Below, piece after piece: positions 27,159 through 35,005 of a DNA stretch of 64,000 nucleotides (position 1 is the stretch's first letter; every line of letters starts with the position of its first letter). The position numbers and the translations under genes are program-made. The stretch lies in NCBI RefSeq assembly GCF_900182955.1, contig NZ_FXUL01000012.1:62001-126000 (forward strand). The letters run 5' to 3'. The notes under the pieces were generated by a model that saw nothing but the letters and a program-made list of their open reading frames with translations, did no database searches and had not been told where the DNA came from. The DNA is from Noviherbaspirillum suwonense. GTDB lineage: Bacteria > Pseudomonadota > Gammaproteobacteria > Burkholderiales > Burkholderiaceae_D.

Positions 27159-27611
27159 ATGAATGACCAAACCTCTACCGTATTGCGCACCGAGCACACT
27201 GGGCTGACAGTCGCGTCGATCGATGACGTACTTGAGTTCTGGACTGAAATTCTCGGCTTTCAACTCGTGTATCGCAAAGAGCTTGGCGGTGGGCACGCGA
27301 TGGAACAAGTCGTCGGTGTGTCGGGGGCTTATTTAAGAAATGCTCTCCTAGAGGGTCCCGATGGATATAAAGTTGAGCTGATTGAGTACGATTCACCGGA
27401 AGACCGCGTAGTTTTGAACCAACGTCCATGCGATATCGGTTCGGCTCATCTGACGTTTGCCGTGACCGATCTGTACGCAATGCTAAATCGCATGGCCCCT
27501 TATGGATGGATGGCAACCGGCGAACCGCAAACCGCGCCTAGCGGAACAATCATGGTCTACACCCGAGGCCCTGACGGCCACACTATTGAAATTATGCAAC
27601 ATCCGGAGTGA
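27159..27611 (+). CDS. VOC family protein (lactoylglutathione lyase-like)
   Basis: A 150-residue VOC protein with all four metal-ligand positions of the glyoxalase I type: His in EHTGLTV, Glu in KVELIEY, His in SAHLTF and Glu in HTIEIMQ. This makes it likely to be a metal-dependent enzyme, but the substrate is unknown. The ATG is preceded by a weak AGGAT site. It stands alone, with repeat copy A upstream and copy B downstream, like a single-gene cassette. Confidence 0.82.
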   Translation: MNDQTSTVLRTEHTGLTVASIDDVLEFWTEILGFQLVYRKELGGGHAMEQVVGVSGAYLRNALLEGPDGYKVELIEYDSPEDRVVLNQRPCDIGSAHLTFAVTDLYAMLNRMAPYGWMATGEPQTAPSGTIMVYTRGPDGHTIEIMQHPE

Positions 27612-28084
27612 ACTACCTGTCGGTGATTACCTTATCTTGGTTGCCACCTGCCGTTTCAATTGAGAACCCGTATCGATACAGCGGCGGGAAGCATACGCCG
27701 ATCGCGTGCGTCACAACTGCGCGTCTTACGCAAATCTATTCCCAAATTGGTTGTCCCGAAATGGGCGGCAGTCGCCGTAGCTTGGAACGGGCAAAATCGA
27801 CCCAAACCAGTCAGTTGGCTTCCTCGAAAGCAGACATAGCCGTGTGGTTTTTCGACGATTAAGCTGCCACGCGCAAACGGTTGTCGAGCAACGAGTTGTG
27901 TCCGGAACCGTTTTTGCCGAAGGTTTGCGACGTTTGTGTGTTGCGTGCGGAGGTCGATTTGAAATTAACAGCGGCACGTTCGTGAGACGCTCGCCGAAAA
28001 TGCTAGCGGCCTGATTGACCGCCTGCTTCCATTTCGCAGGCAGTATCTTTCATACTTTATTATGTCGCGCAAGGCATAAAGCCG
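27612..28084. other. Intergenic stretch with repeat copy B
   Basis: About 470 bp. Copy B of the dispersed repeat lies at 27761-27814. No convincing gene was found; short frames on both strands overlap without family similarity. Confidence 0.5.
27761..27814 (+). repeat. Dispersed intergenic repeat, copy B
   Basis: Contains GCCGTAGCTTGGAACGGG, CAAAATCGACCCA and a degenerate GGTC end. It aligns with copies A, C and D in the same orientation. Confidence 0.7.
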
Positions 28085-28333
28085 CTATCGGTAAAAAGGC
28101 TCGACCTTGCCTTTTAGCTTGATCGTCATCGGATTGCCCTTGCGGTCACGCGCCTTGCCGGCCGCGACTTTGATCCAACCTTCGCTGATGCAATATTCCT
28201 CGACATTGGTGCGTTCCTTGTCATCGAGCTTAATGCCAACATCGTGCTCGAGGACAGGCGCATTGTAGTAAGGGCTGCGCGGATCGATCGCGAGACGGTC
28301 AGGAAATGGGGGAAGTTGTGTCATGTCGGTCAT
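28085..28333 (-). CDS. DUF3297 family protein
   Basis: An 82-residue protein of the DUF3297 family, identified by LPPFPDRLAIDPRSPYYNAPV, the block DDKERTNVEEYCISEGWIKV and the conserved DRKGNPMTIKLKG near the C-terminus. The family is common in proteobacteria and has no known function. An internal ATG two codons downstream would fit slightly better with homologues. It lies between repeat copy B and a partial copy. Confidence 0.85.
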   Translation of the reverse strand: MTDMTQLPPFPDRLAIDPRSPYYNAPVLEHDVGIKLDDKERTNVEEYCISEGWIKVAAGKARDRKGNPMTIKLKGKVEPFYR

Positions 28334-28576
28334 GGGCGGGAATTATCTACCATTCTGCTGCGTAAAACAATTTCCCAGCACTGGGTTGCTTTCCTGTCAT
28401 GCTTTTCAATTTTCTGCCATCACGTCGTGGCGGGTGGATCGCGGAATCCAGCATTTCCCAATACCGATGACCAAGTCCGCAAAGGCCGGCCAATTGCACG
28501 TGATGTTGATACCGACCCCGTCCAGCGAGACCACTGCCGTTGGTCGTCCTTGCCATCAACCAATTACGGAAGGCTG

Positions 28577-28597
28577 ATTCCGACCCAAAGCGGCCAC
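28577..28597 (+). repeat. Dispersed repeat, partial copy
   Basis: Only the right end (CCGACCCAAAGCGGCCAC) is kept. It lies between the DUF3297 and DUF6228-like genes. Confidence 0.5.
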
Positions 28598-28626
28598 AGC
28601 GCGCTTCAATTAACTGCTTTCATTAG

Positions 28627-29013
28627 TTACCTTTGGAGTGTCGCAACTTCTTCCGCAATTCGATCAAGCTGACCTAGCTCAGATTCAATGCCAGCCACAA
28701 CCTGCCACTCCTCGGGAGCGCCTTGCAGCCCTCTCAACTCGACTTGAAATACTACCCCTCCGAGGGAGCTGCATGTCGCCGAGAGCTTCAAATCCCCTTC
28801 AAGGGACACCCAAGTCCGTATGCCTTGCCAAGGTTGCTGCTGTTCCCTAAGTGCTACGAAGAAGTCGATGAATGACGCGAGGTCTTCCGATTCCATCCAA
28901 ATAGACGATGTCGCTGATATCGGAAAGCCCAATAGGTCGACTTTGAGATAGCCGCGTGTTCCTTTGCTGATCTGAAGTGTGCGGTCTGACGCTGATGAGC
29001 GGATGGTAAGCAA
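28627..29013 (-). CDS. DUF6228-like small protein
   Basis: A 128-residue protein. The pattern SLEGDLKLSATCSSLGGVVF followed by a C-terminal helix, with the early block LASFIDFFVALREQQQPWQG, resembles DUF6228, a family of unknown role recalled from memory. No signal or membrane segment is seen. Repeat copy C lies just upstream and a partial copy just downstream. Similar small orphan proteins are often immunity-like, but no toxin gene is nearby. Confidence 0.55.
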   Translation of the reverse strand: MLTIRSSASDRTLQISKGTRGYLKVDLLGFPISATSSIWMESEDLASFIDFFVALREQQQPWQGIRTWVSLEGDLKLSATCSSLGGVVFQVELRGLQGAPEEWQVVAGIESELGQLDRIAEEVATLQR

Positions 29014-29044
29014 GTAGTAACCTCAACTGAAATTCTGAACCGGA

Positions 29045-29108
29045 TGATCGTCTGCTATTGGCCGACTGTTGCACTAGCCGGAACGGGGAAAATCGACCCA
29101 GAGCGCAC
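29045..29108 (+). repeat. Dispersed intergenic repeat, copy C
   Basis: Begins with GTCTGCTATTGGCCGACTG, continues with TTGCACTAGCCGGAACGGGG and ends with AAAATCGACCCAGAGCGCAC. It fills the space between two minus-strand genes. Confidence 0.75.
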
Positions 29109-29119
29109 ACGGCGATAGG

Positions 29120-29365
29120 CTACTCAAGCCCGGCATTGACCGACAAGCCAACTTGAGCATGAGGATTCGAATTTCCTAGATGGACGCTTAGGTACAATTC
29201 TGGGTTACTCGATCGAGCCACATCAAGTTCTGCTGCTGCATTTATTAAAAACTCTCCAACAACACGCAGTTCCTCCGGCGTTCCGCGAAAAACCACATCC
29301 ATAAGCGTGACCGGAAAAATACATCCCTCGGCATCTGCCTCCTCCGGGAAGCCAACAATACGCAT
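29120..29365 (-). CDS. Small hypothetical protein, Imm32-like pattern
   Basis: An 81-residue protein. The stretch VTLMDVVFRGTPEELRVVGE then FLINAAAEL recalls the small Imm32-type immunity proteins, which share a GTPEELR-like helix start; the match is weak and from memory. No signal peptide or membrane segment. It lies 47 bp upstream of the MOSC gene's stop on the same strand and next to repeat copy C. Confidence 0.5.
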   Translation of the reverse strand: MRIVGFPEEADAEGCIFPVTLMDVVFRGTPEELRVVGEFLINAAAELDVARSSNPELYLSVHLGNSNPHAQVGLSVNAGLE

Positions 29366-29412
29366 CTGAATCCTAAGTTAGTTAAACGTCTCCTGCTGGC
29401 CGTCAACGGCAG

Positions 29413-29988
29413 TTAGACTCGCTCAAGCGGTCGATATGGCGGGGGTGGAAGTTGGATTGTTATCAGGTCGCCTGGCCGCACCGTTCCGCTTTGCGATACT
29501 ACAGACATCACTCCTGCTTTCCGTATAACGATGCCGTTTCGATCCCGGCTTACTACTTCTTTGAGCAGCCCTGGCATGTAGTTATCGATTTGGGCGCACG
29601 GATTTCTTAATCCAGTAATGCGAACCACTGCAGAAGTTCCAATACAGAGCAGCGAATCAACAGGCAATCCAAGCAAATCAATTCCTTCGGTCGTGATATT
29701 TTCTCCAAGTTCACCAGCCTTTATCGGATAACCGGATTGAACAAGTTCATTATGCAGTTCGCAATGGATTAGGTGCACTTGACGTAAGTTGGCTTGCGAC
29801 GGGTCTTGTGCGACTCTAGACCGATGTTGAACAGTGGTTCCTGCATGTGCGTCTCCCTCCACGCCGTAGCCTTCTAGCAAAGAAATCTGAGGCATTTCCG
29901 TCTTGCTAAATAAATGTTCTTCGCTTGAGCTGACAGCAACTACTTTTCCACGTAAAGAGAAGTTTGCAAGTGCATCAATGTTAGGCAT
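29413..29988 (-). CDS. MOSC domain protein
   Basis: A 191-residue MOSC (molybdenum cofactor sulfurase C-terminal) protein. The conserved Cys is in ITGLRNPCAQIDN, and GELGENITTEGIDLLGLP plus HAGTTVQHRSRV are typical. MOSC domains bind the molybdenum cofactor and take part in sulfur transfer or N-hydroxylated compound reduction; this short form lacks reductase domains. Repeat copy D lies 80-145 bp upstream of its start. Confidence 0.85.
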   Translation of the reverse strand: MPNIDALANFSLRGKVVAVSSSEEHLFSKTEMPQISLLEGYGVEGDAHAGTTVQHRSRVAQDPSQANLRQVHLIHCELHNELVQSGYPIKAGELGENITTEGIDLLGLPVDSLLCIGTSAVVRITGLRNPCAQIDNYMPGLLKEVVSRDRNGIVIRKAGVMSVVSQSGTVRPGDLITIQLPPPPYRPLERV

Positions 29989-30068
29989 AACTATCTTTCT
30001 AGGCGGAATATCTGTCTAGACTGCCAGCAAAGTGTTGCACAATCAATAGCAGATTAGCGGCATATGAA

Positions 30069-30133
30069 AATGTCTGCTCCTGGCCGCCTGTTGCCGTAGC
30101 TGAACGGGAAAATTCGACCCGAAGCGGTCCTTC
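30069..30133 (+). repeat. Dispersed intergenic repeat, copy D
   Basis: Contains AATGTCTGCTCCTGGCCGCC, CTGTTGCCGTAGCTGAACGG and AAAATTCGACCCGAAGCGGT. This is the most complete copy and shares a 35-bp identical core with copy A. Confidence 0.8.
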
Positions 30134-30241
30134 CTTCCCAACACGGGCAACCTAAAAACTAAGCATTAGAAGTGAAGCAGAAGTTCATCGCGCGCGATCT
30201 GGAGAGTATAATATTTCCAAAAATAAACTTATTTAACCGTA

Positions 30242-30427
30242 TTGTTTGATTATCAAAATACAAAGCTCTGGACCATATTCGCTCGGACCAATGCGTGGAA
30301 AGCAGAAGTTCAAAATCAGACAATAGCATTCAGAACGGATTATTCTATAGGTATAAAGGGATGGTGGCGTGATATGTCTTCCTATTTGGATTATTTTTTA
30401 TCGCGCTTGGACTTTTTAAGGAAATAA
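30242..30427 (+). CDS. Small AT-rich open frame, possibly a gene remnant
   Basis: A 61-codon frame starting with TTG in a markedly AT-rich stretch. The product is basic with an amphipathic end (SYLDYFLSRLDFLRK) and resembles no family I know. It may be the tail of a lost gene. Its stop codon lies one base before the start of the next small gene, which hints at coupled translation. Confidence 0.25.
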   Translation: MFDYQNTKLWTIFARTNAWKAEVQNQTIAFRTDYSIGIKGWWRDMSSYLDYFLSRLDFLRK

Positions 30428-30428
30428 T

Positions 30429-30713
30429 TTGAAGAATAGCCACCGAAATTTTTTAGAAGCGTTATTGATAGGAATGTCGATCGGGATAACTTGTACGATA
30501 ATCTTCTTTATTATGTCCATGAGTGCCGCATTCTTAGTAACTGCAGATGGACAAGCCCCAACCTTCACCTATGTAATGATCAAGCTAAACGATATACCAG
30601 TTTCACTCTTAGGGCTTCCTAATCGAGGTACGGCAGCCCCTGCTTCGTTATTTTGGGGCGCCCTCATTGGAGGCATTACATTTTTCTTCAAAATCTTTAG
30701 GATTAAATTATAA
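30429..30713 (+). CDS. Small AT-rich membrane protein, unknown
   Basis: A 94-residue protein with two strong hydrophobic segments (about residues 9-37 and 73-92). It starts with TTG, preceded by AAGGA at 7 bp. No family recognised. Base composition differs clearly from the high-GC surroundings, so the patch was probably acquired. It follows the 61-codon frame directly. Confidence 0.45.
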   Translation: MKNSHRNFLEALLIGMSIGITCTIIFFIMSMSAAFLVTADGQAPTFTYVMIKLNDIPVSLLGLPNRGTAAPASLFWGALIGGITFFFKIFRIKL

Positions 30714-30842
30714 ATCTTTTTTAGAAAATCGTTATAAAGCTGCAAGAAGCTCATGCAGCAATATGGGAAACAGCCGTCGCGGTTCGTCTTGCCCGGCTAA
30801 CGACGATTGACAATAGAACGGCTTGCTTAGCCTTAGGCGCGA

Positions 30843-32465
30843 TCACTTGCTCATTCCCTCCATCACGCCAACTTCCCAGCCATCATTGGTCCATACTACG
30901 CGGTGCGCCGGATGGGTATCAAGAGGAATATCGCCTTTGCGGGCAAGATAGCCGTATGGTGTACCGGGCGTCAGGGCATCCTTGTGAAAGACGTATCGTC
31001 CGAAGCGGGCCACATCATATACGCCATCGTGAATGGTATAGACAGCTTCGCGCTGGAAATCGCGCGGCGGATACTGCGTGAAGACCAGGGTATAAACATA
31101 GGGCAACAGCATATTCGAGGAGATATGCACCTGCGCTACCGGCAGGCTTTTCGCCGCGCCGAACGCTTCCTCCAGCCCTGCATTGAAGTGCTCGCGTATC
31201 TCCCCTTCCTTGTAGTGTCTAAAGTAATGTCCTGCCGCCAGTCCACCTTCTGCCAGCAGCCACAGCAACAAGCACCCCCAGAGCAATCGCCCCGGCACGC
31301 GCGCAGTTAGGATACTGATTAGCCGTTCGGCGGCCCATGCTGCAAGCACGATGGCGGGGAGGTAGAAATGATTGAAGCGATTGACGTTTTGCACAAAGAG
31401 CGCGAGCAAAGGCAGCGCTGCAAGTGCCCAGCATAGGTATATGCTCAGCACTATTTGCTCCGATGATGGCCGCCCCTTTGCCCGCCGTACCCGCAGCAGC
31501 ACATAGGCCGCCCCGCAAATACCCACAATCGCCAGTGGCCACGTGGGCAGCAGCAGCAGTGGATAACCCTGCATCTTATTGTAGGGCGTATGATCATCAA
31601 AACCGTTCGCGAAGAAGGCGAGATTGTGGCGCAGGGTGCTTAGCCAGCCGCCGCTCACCTGGCTCAGGCGTGTAGCGGGCAGCATGGGGGTGGAGAAGGG
31701 TAGTCGGTCGGTCCAGGCAAGATTGTGACCCAGCACCTGATTTTCGAGGAAGAAGATGGCAAAGGGTAACGCCAGCAGCGCTGCTGGCAACAAGGCCAAC
31801 AGCCACATCCGCCCGCGCTGCCGGAACCGCTGCCAGTGCAGCACGAGCAACATCCCCGCCATCAGCGGGAGCACGAGGGCGGTGGTGCCGTAGCAGTATA
31901 GCGCCAGCGCAAAGGGCAGCAGCGAAGGCAGGATGTATCGACGCTTTCCGCTGATGAGCCCGCGAGATAAGAACACGCAGCCGAGTAGCATGAAGAAGGG
32001 CACTAGGTTGCACTCCAGCCCCCAGCGCGAAAGCATGAAGTGCCAGGGCACAATGGCTATGAGCAGCATCCCCAGGAGTGTCGTTCGCCGCCCCAGCGGT
32101 CGCAGGCCCCAACCCAGGAGCGGCACCGTGAGGAGGCCTAGGATAAGCGGCACAAGCCGCGCGGTGAACACCGACAATCCAAACCACCGCACGATGGGCG
32201 CGGAGAGATACGAGAGGAGCACGCTCTGCCCACTGCCCCAGCTCGGGAAGTAAGGCGGCAGCACATTGCCCCAGCGGTCGGCGCCGGTGAGGGCAAGGCA
32301 ATAGGCTTCGTAGGCGCTGCTCGCCTCATCCTGATTGAAGCCAGGCGGGATGTGCGGATAATCGACGATGCGCAGCGCCGCGCCGCCCAGAATGATAAGG
32401 ACAAACAGGGCGCGGAATGTGCCTCGCGATAAATAAGCCGGCCTGCTGGGCGCGGAGGATGCCAT
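30843..32465 (-). CDS. Glycosyltransferase family 39-like membrane protein
   Basis: A protein of about 540 residues with some ten or more membrane helices. The first periplasmic loop has NQDEASSAYEAY, with the acidic DE pair of ArnT/PMT-type glycosyltransferases that use polyprenyl-phosphate sugars. The C-terminal 130 residues are soluble and probably periplasmic. The ATG at 32465 gives MASSAPSRPAYLSRG; the frame runs on into a palindromic element and an upstream start at 32558 lies inside that element. It stands alone, with a foreign-looking element at its 5' side, so acquisition is likely. Confidence 0.8.
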   Translation of the reverse strand: MASSAPSRPAYLSRGTFRALFVLIILGGAALRIVDYPHIPPGFNQDEASSAYEAYCLALTGADRWGNVLPPYFPSWGSGQSVLLSYLSAPIVRWFGLSVFTARLVPLILGLLTVPLLGWGLRPLGRRTTLLGMLLIAIVPWHFMLSRWGLECNLVPFFMLLGCVFLSRGLISGKRRYILPSLLPFALALYCYGTTALVLPLMAGMLLVLHWQRFRQRGRMWLLALLPAALLALPFAIFFLENQVLGHNLAWTDRLPFSTPMLPATRLSQVSGGWLSTLRHNLAFFANGFDDHTPYNKMQGYPLLLLPTWPLAIVGICGAAYVLLRVRRAKGRPSSEQIVLSIYLCWALAALPLLALFVQNVNRFNHFYLPAIVLAAWAAERLISILTARVPGRLLWGCLLLWLLAEGGLAAGHYFRHYKEGEIREHFNAGLEEAFGAAKSLPVAQVHISSNMLLPYVYTLVFTQYPPRDFQREAVYTIHDGVYDVARFGRYVFHKDALTPGTPYGYLARKGDIPLDTHPAHRVVWTNDGWEVGVMEGMSK

Positions 32466-32498
32466 GGCAGAGTAAGGTCTCAACTTGGGTTTAACAAC

Positions 32499-32621
32499 AA
32501 TAAACACAGCGTCATTGCGAGGGCTTCGCCCAGCGCTGCGACGCAGCAATCCGTACATGTTAGAATAACATGTACGGATTGCTGCGTCGCAAAACTTCCT
32601 CGCAGTAACACTGCGTTTATT
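32499..32621. repeat. 123-bp palindromic element (MITE/REP-like)
   Basis: Perfect 26-bp inverted arms (32537-32562 and 32566-32591) around GAA, flanked by imperfect outer arms starting AATAAACACAG and ending CTGCGTTTATT. The inner arm contains CGCAGCAATCCGTACATG. The whole could fold into one long hairpin. CATTGCGAGG...GCAATCC-type sequences are known as repetitive palindromes in several environmental bacteria. Confidence 0.85.
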
Positions 32622-33007
32622 TTTTAAGGCTCCACGCCTATAGGATTTGGTCTTCCTCCTTAATCTGACCGTCTCACTAATCTCGCTTAAGCACCCCTAG
32701 TTTCGGATTGCTGATACGCCGTTGATGCGGATGCTCGTGACTATCAATCATGCCTTGGGACGCAGTGATTCGACTATCATGCCTAAAGCCGAAACAGGAT
32801 TTTGGTCGGATTACCGCACTTTTTTACTTGCACGTTGCACATGCTTTGGTCGCTCGGATCCGCTTTCCTCCATAAATCGGTTCGTGTTTTTACGTGTATC
32901 AAGGAACACCTATTGGCCTGGTTCTGCCGAATCGCGATGCGCAAAATCACTCTTAAGGGACATACCTCTATTTCTGGAGCGACGATTTCTTGCCGGACCT
33001 ACATGTC
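32622..33007. other. Intergenic stretch, no gene seen
   Basis: About 385 bp between the palindromic element and the DeoR remnant. Two overlapping plus-strand frames have no family features. Confidence 0.5.
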
Positions 33008-33640
33008 TTATCGGAGGACGGTTTCGGTAACTAGGACGTTCACGTCCGGCAGTGCCCTAAATGGGTCCAGGTGTGCCGAACCTGCGCCTCGATCTTTAAT
33101 CAGGGTCCATGGCCTGTCCAGCGGCGTCCATGCATGATGGCCCGAGAATCCGAGCTTTAAAGAGTTGGCAAGCACAAATATTTCAGTAGCCTGTCCAATC
33201 ATCTTCGCTTTGAGTGCAGCTTGGTCTACGTCCGCTTCGCATAGGCCGCGACCGGCTACAAGGCCCTCGGCACTGAGAAAAAGTTTGTCCGCGGTCATTC
33301 GGCCCAACGCCAGTTCTGCCAGGGGCCGAAAGTGCCCATGCTCATCTTCCTCATTCGCCGCCGATGACGGTGACGGCAATTTCTTCTTCGTCGGCGAACA
33401 AAGGCAAAACCATTAAGTTGTTGGTAATGACATGCAGGCCGTGCCTCCTCACTAGTTGCGTGGCGAGCGTTGCCGTCGTCGTCCCGGTATCCAGAATCAG
33501 CGTGTCGCCGTCCTTCACTATCGTTGCCGCCAGCCGTGCTATTGCCTCTATCTCTGCGCTCTCAGTGGCAACACGCTGATTGACTGCCAGACGAGGCAGA
33601 TGCGCAGGCGACGGGGCGGCGCCGCCGTTACTCCGTTGCC
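33008..33640 (-). pseudogene. DeoR-family regulator remnant, frameshifted, HTH lost
   Basis: The C-terminal sensor domain of a DeoR/GlpR regulator is readable in two frames. The first piece (about 33350-33640) encodes NQRVATESAEIEAIARLAAT, DGDTLILDTGTTTATLATQL and VITNNLMVLPLFADEE and stops after VIGGE. The second piece (33008 to about 33345) continues with PLAELALGRMTADKLFLSAE and WTPLDRPWTLIKD. One base gained or lost near 33345-33360 explains the break. Upstream only a degenerate trace of the expected helix-turn-helix is found. The sugar once sensed cannot be told. Confidence 0.75.
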
Positions 33641-33767
33641 GAGCCCTACACCGCAGTATGCAAGTCGTTTTTCAACAGTTTGATAAATTATTGAAACGGT
33701 GATCTCGGCTTATAGGGCGTCGCAATAATGTGCCGCTGCGACCTGAACGGGAGGTACGTTTGGATTT

Positions 33768-34085
33768 TTATCGAGACGGGCGAATGAAATTCATGAGTTG
33801 ATAATTAAAGTCATCACCAAGGAAGCGGCCCTCTGTTTCTTTACGATTTCTGTCATATTCGTCAGGTTGATACTTCTTATAAAACAACAAAATTGGACTA
33901 ACCAGACCTAAGTTTTTATACATAGGAAATGTTGAAATATTAGGAATTAAAGGTTTTATTATGTCGACATTTTCCCTTGCACTTTCGATCGCTCCTGTGC
34001 TTGCAGCAATTGCTACTCGTACACTAACGAGCATTTTCAAATAAAAGGGACTACTACGATCCTTTTCGGCCGTGTGGGTGCTCAA
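33768..34085 (-). CDS. Hypothetical protein
   Basis: A 105-residue protein not recognised. It has a hydrophobic stretch around residues 16-30, a middle segment rich in Ile and Pro, and a charged part KKYQPDEYDRNRKETEGRF. GC is lower than in neighbouring operons. It lies between a decayed regulator and an integrase pseudogene, so it may itself be a fragment. Confidence 0.4.
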   Translation of the reverse strand: MSTHTAEKDRSSPFYLKMLVSVRVAIAASTGAIESARENVDIIKPLIPNISTFPMYKNLGLVSPILLFYKKYQPDEYDRNRKETEGRFLGDDFNYQLMNFIRPSR

Positions 34086-34136
34086 TTTCTTTATTGGATC
34101 TTGAACGATTAAAGTGATGGCGGCGCATGCGCATGC

Positions 34137-34178
34137 GCTTGCGGCTTGCGGCTTGCGGCTTGCGGCTTGGAGCTTGCA
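34137..34178 (+). repeat. Tandem heptamer repeat GCTTGCG
   Basis: Four perfect copies of GCTTGCG followed by GCTTGGA and GCTTGCA, 42 bp in all, preceded by GCATGCGCATGCG. It is non-coding and lies in the 290-bp gap before the integrase pseudogene. Confidence 0.85.
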
Positions 34179-34274
34179 GAAATAATCATCGATTTTGGCT
34201 TTGCTTTGATGGAATGCGACACGACTGCAAACCGAAAAAGCTCAGGTCGGTACTGTACCTAGACCGCGCATTGA

Positions 34275-34301
34275 CGTCCGCTATGGAATGGTAAGCGGAC
34301 G
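34275..34301. repeat. Short inverted repeat CGTCCGCT/AGCGGACG
   Basis: Perfect 8-bp arms at 34275-34282 and 34294-34301 with an 11-bp loop, adjacent to a reverse-oriented remnant of the dispersed repeat (GAATGACCGCTT at 34318-34329). Confidence 0.6.
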
Positions 34302-34378
34302 AAGCAGGTGCTGTGATGAATGACCGCTTGTGGCCGGTCAGCGCTCGTTTCGGTGACGGGATATCTGCCGGCCTACCG

Positions 34379-35005
34379 CTAAATTTCTGTCTGCTCGGCT
34401 ATTTCGAGCGCGTCATCTACTTCGATTCCAAGGTAACGCACCGTGCTCACAAGCTTGGTATGGCCAAGCAGCAACTGAACGGCCCGAAGATTCTTCGTGC
34501 GGCGGTAGATTAGCGTTGCTTTCGTTCGCCGCATGGTGTGGGTACCATAAGAAGCAGCATCCAACCCGATCGAACGCACTCACGAGGCGACGATGCGCGC
34601 GTACTGCCGGGTGGACAAGTGAGGCGACTTCGCGACCCTGCTGGGAAACAGGCACTGGTTCGCTGCGAGATGAGCCTTTTCGATTCAGCTAGCTACTGAC
34701 TGTCGCGTTTGCTCAGTAATCTCGAACTGGACTGGACGATGTGTCTTGCGCTGCATGACCACTGCGCGCGCAAAGATGCTTTTGCCCTGCGCGATATCAC
34801 AGTCTCGCAGACTGACCAAGTCGCAGCCACGCAGCTTGCTATCGATGACAAGATTAAACAGCGCTAGATCTCGCACCTTGCCTGCAAGCCGCAGCCGAAT
34901 GCGGATAGCCCAGATTTCTCTCAGCTTCAACGGCGCCTTCTGCCCAACCAAGCGGCCTTTCTTCCATCGCACAGAGATGATGGGGGTACCAGAATGGGAT
35001 TTCAT
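34379..35005 (-). pseudogene. Tyrosine-recombinase (integrase) with two in-frame TGA codons
   Basis: Read through, this frame gives about 208 residues of a short tyrosine recombinase: VGQKAPLKLREIWAIRIRLR, VIDSKLRGCDLVSLRD, LSTRQYARIV, YGTHTMRRTKATLIYRR, LLLGHTKLVSTVRYLGIEVD. The catalytic Arg (TMRRTK), HxxR-like GHTK and Tyr (VRYLG) are kept. Two TGA codons, at 34685-34687 and 34580-34582, stand in the same frame where homologues have Trp, each one G-to-A step from TGG. Because other genes here end in TGA, this is decay rather than recoding. Confidence 0.88.

Noticed and set aside
27010-30133. The 65-bp repeats as true integron attC sites
   Set aside because: No consistent 7-bp core and inverse-core sites were found at the cassette borders and no integron integrase is present. 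Kept as a cassette-like pattern only.
27010-30133. The same repeats as a CRISPR array
   Set aside because: Spacing is irregular at about 1 kb with genes between, copies are imperfect and there are no cas genes.
32722-33030. A 102-codon plus-strand frame
   Set aside because: Cys/Arg-rich product without domains and without a ribosome site, overlapping a second frame.
34379-35005. TGA read as Trp (alternative genetic code) in the integrase
   Set aside because: Many intact genes in the window end in TGA, for example bdcA and the DUF1428 gene, so TGA is a normal stop here.
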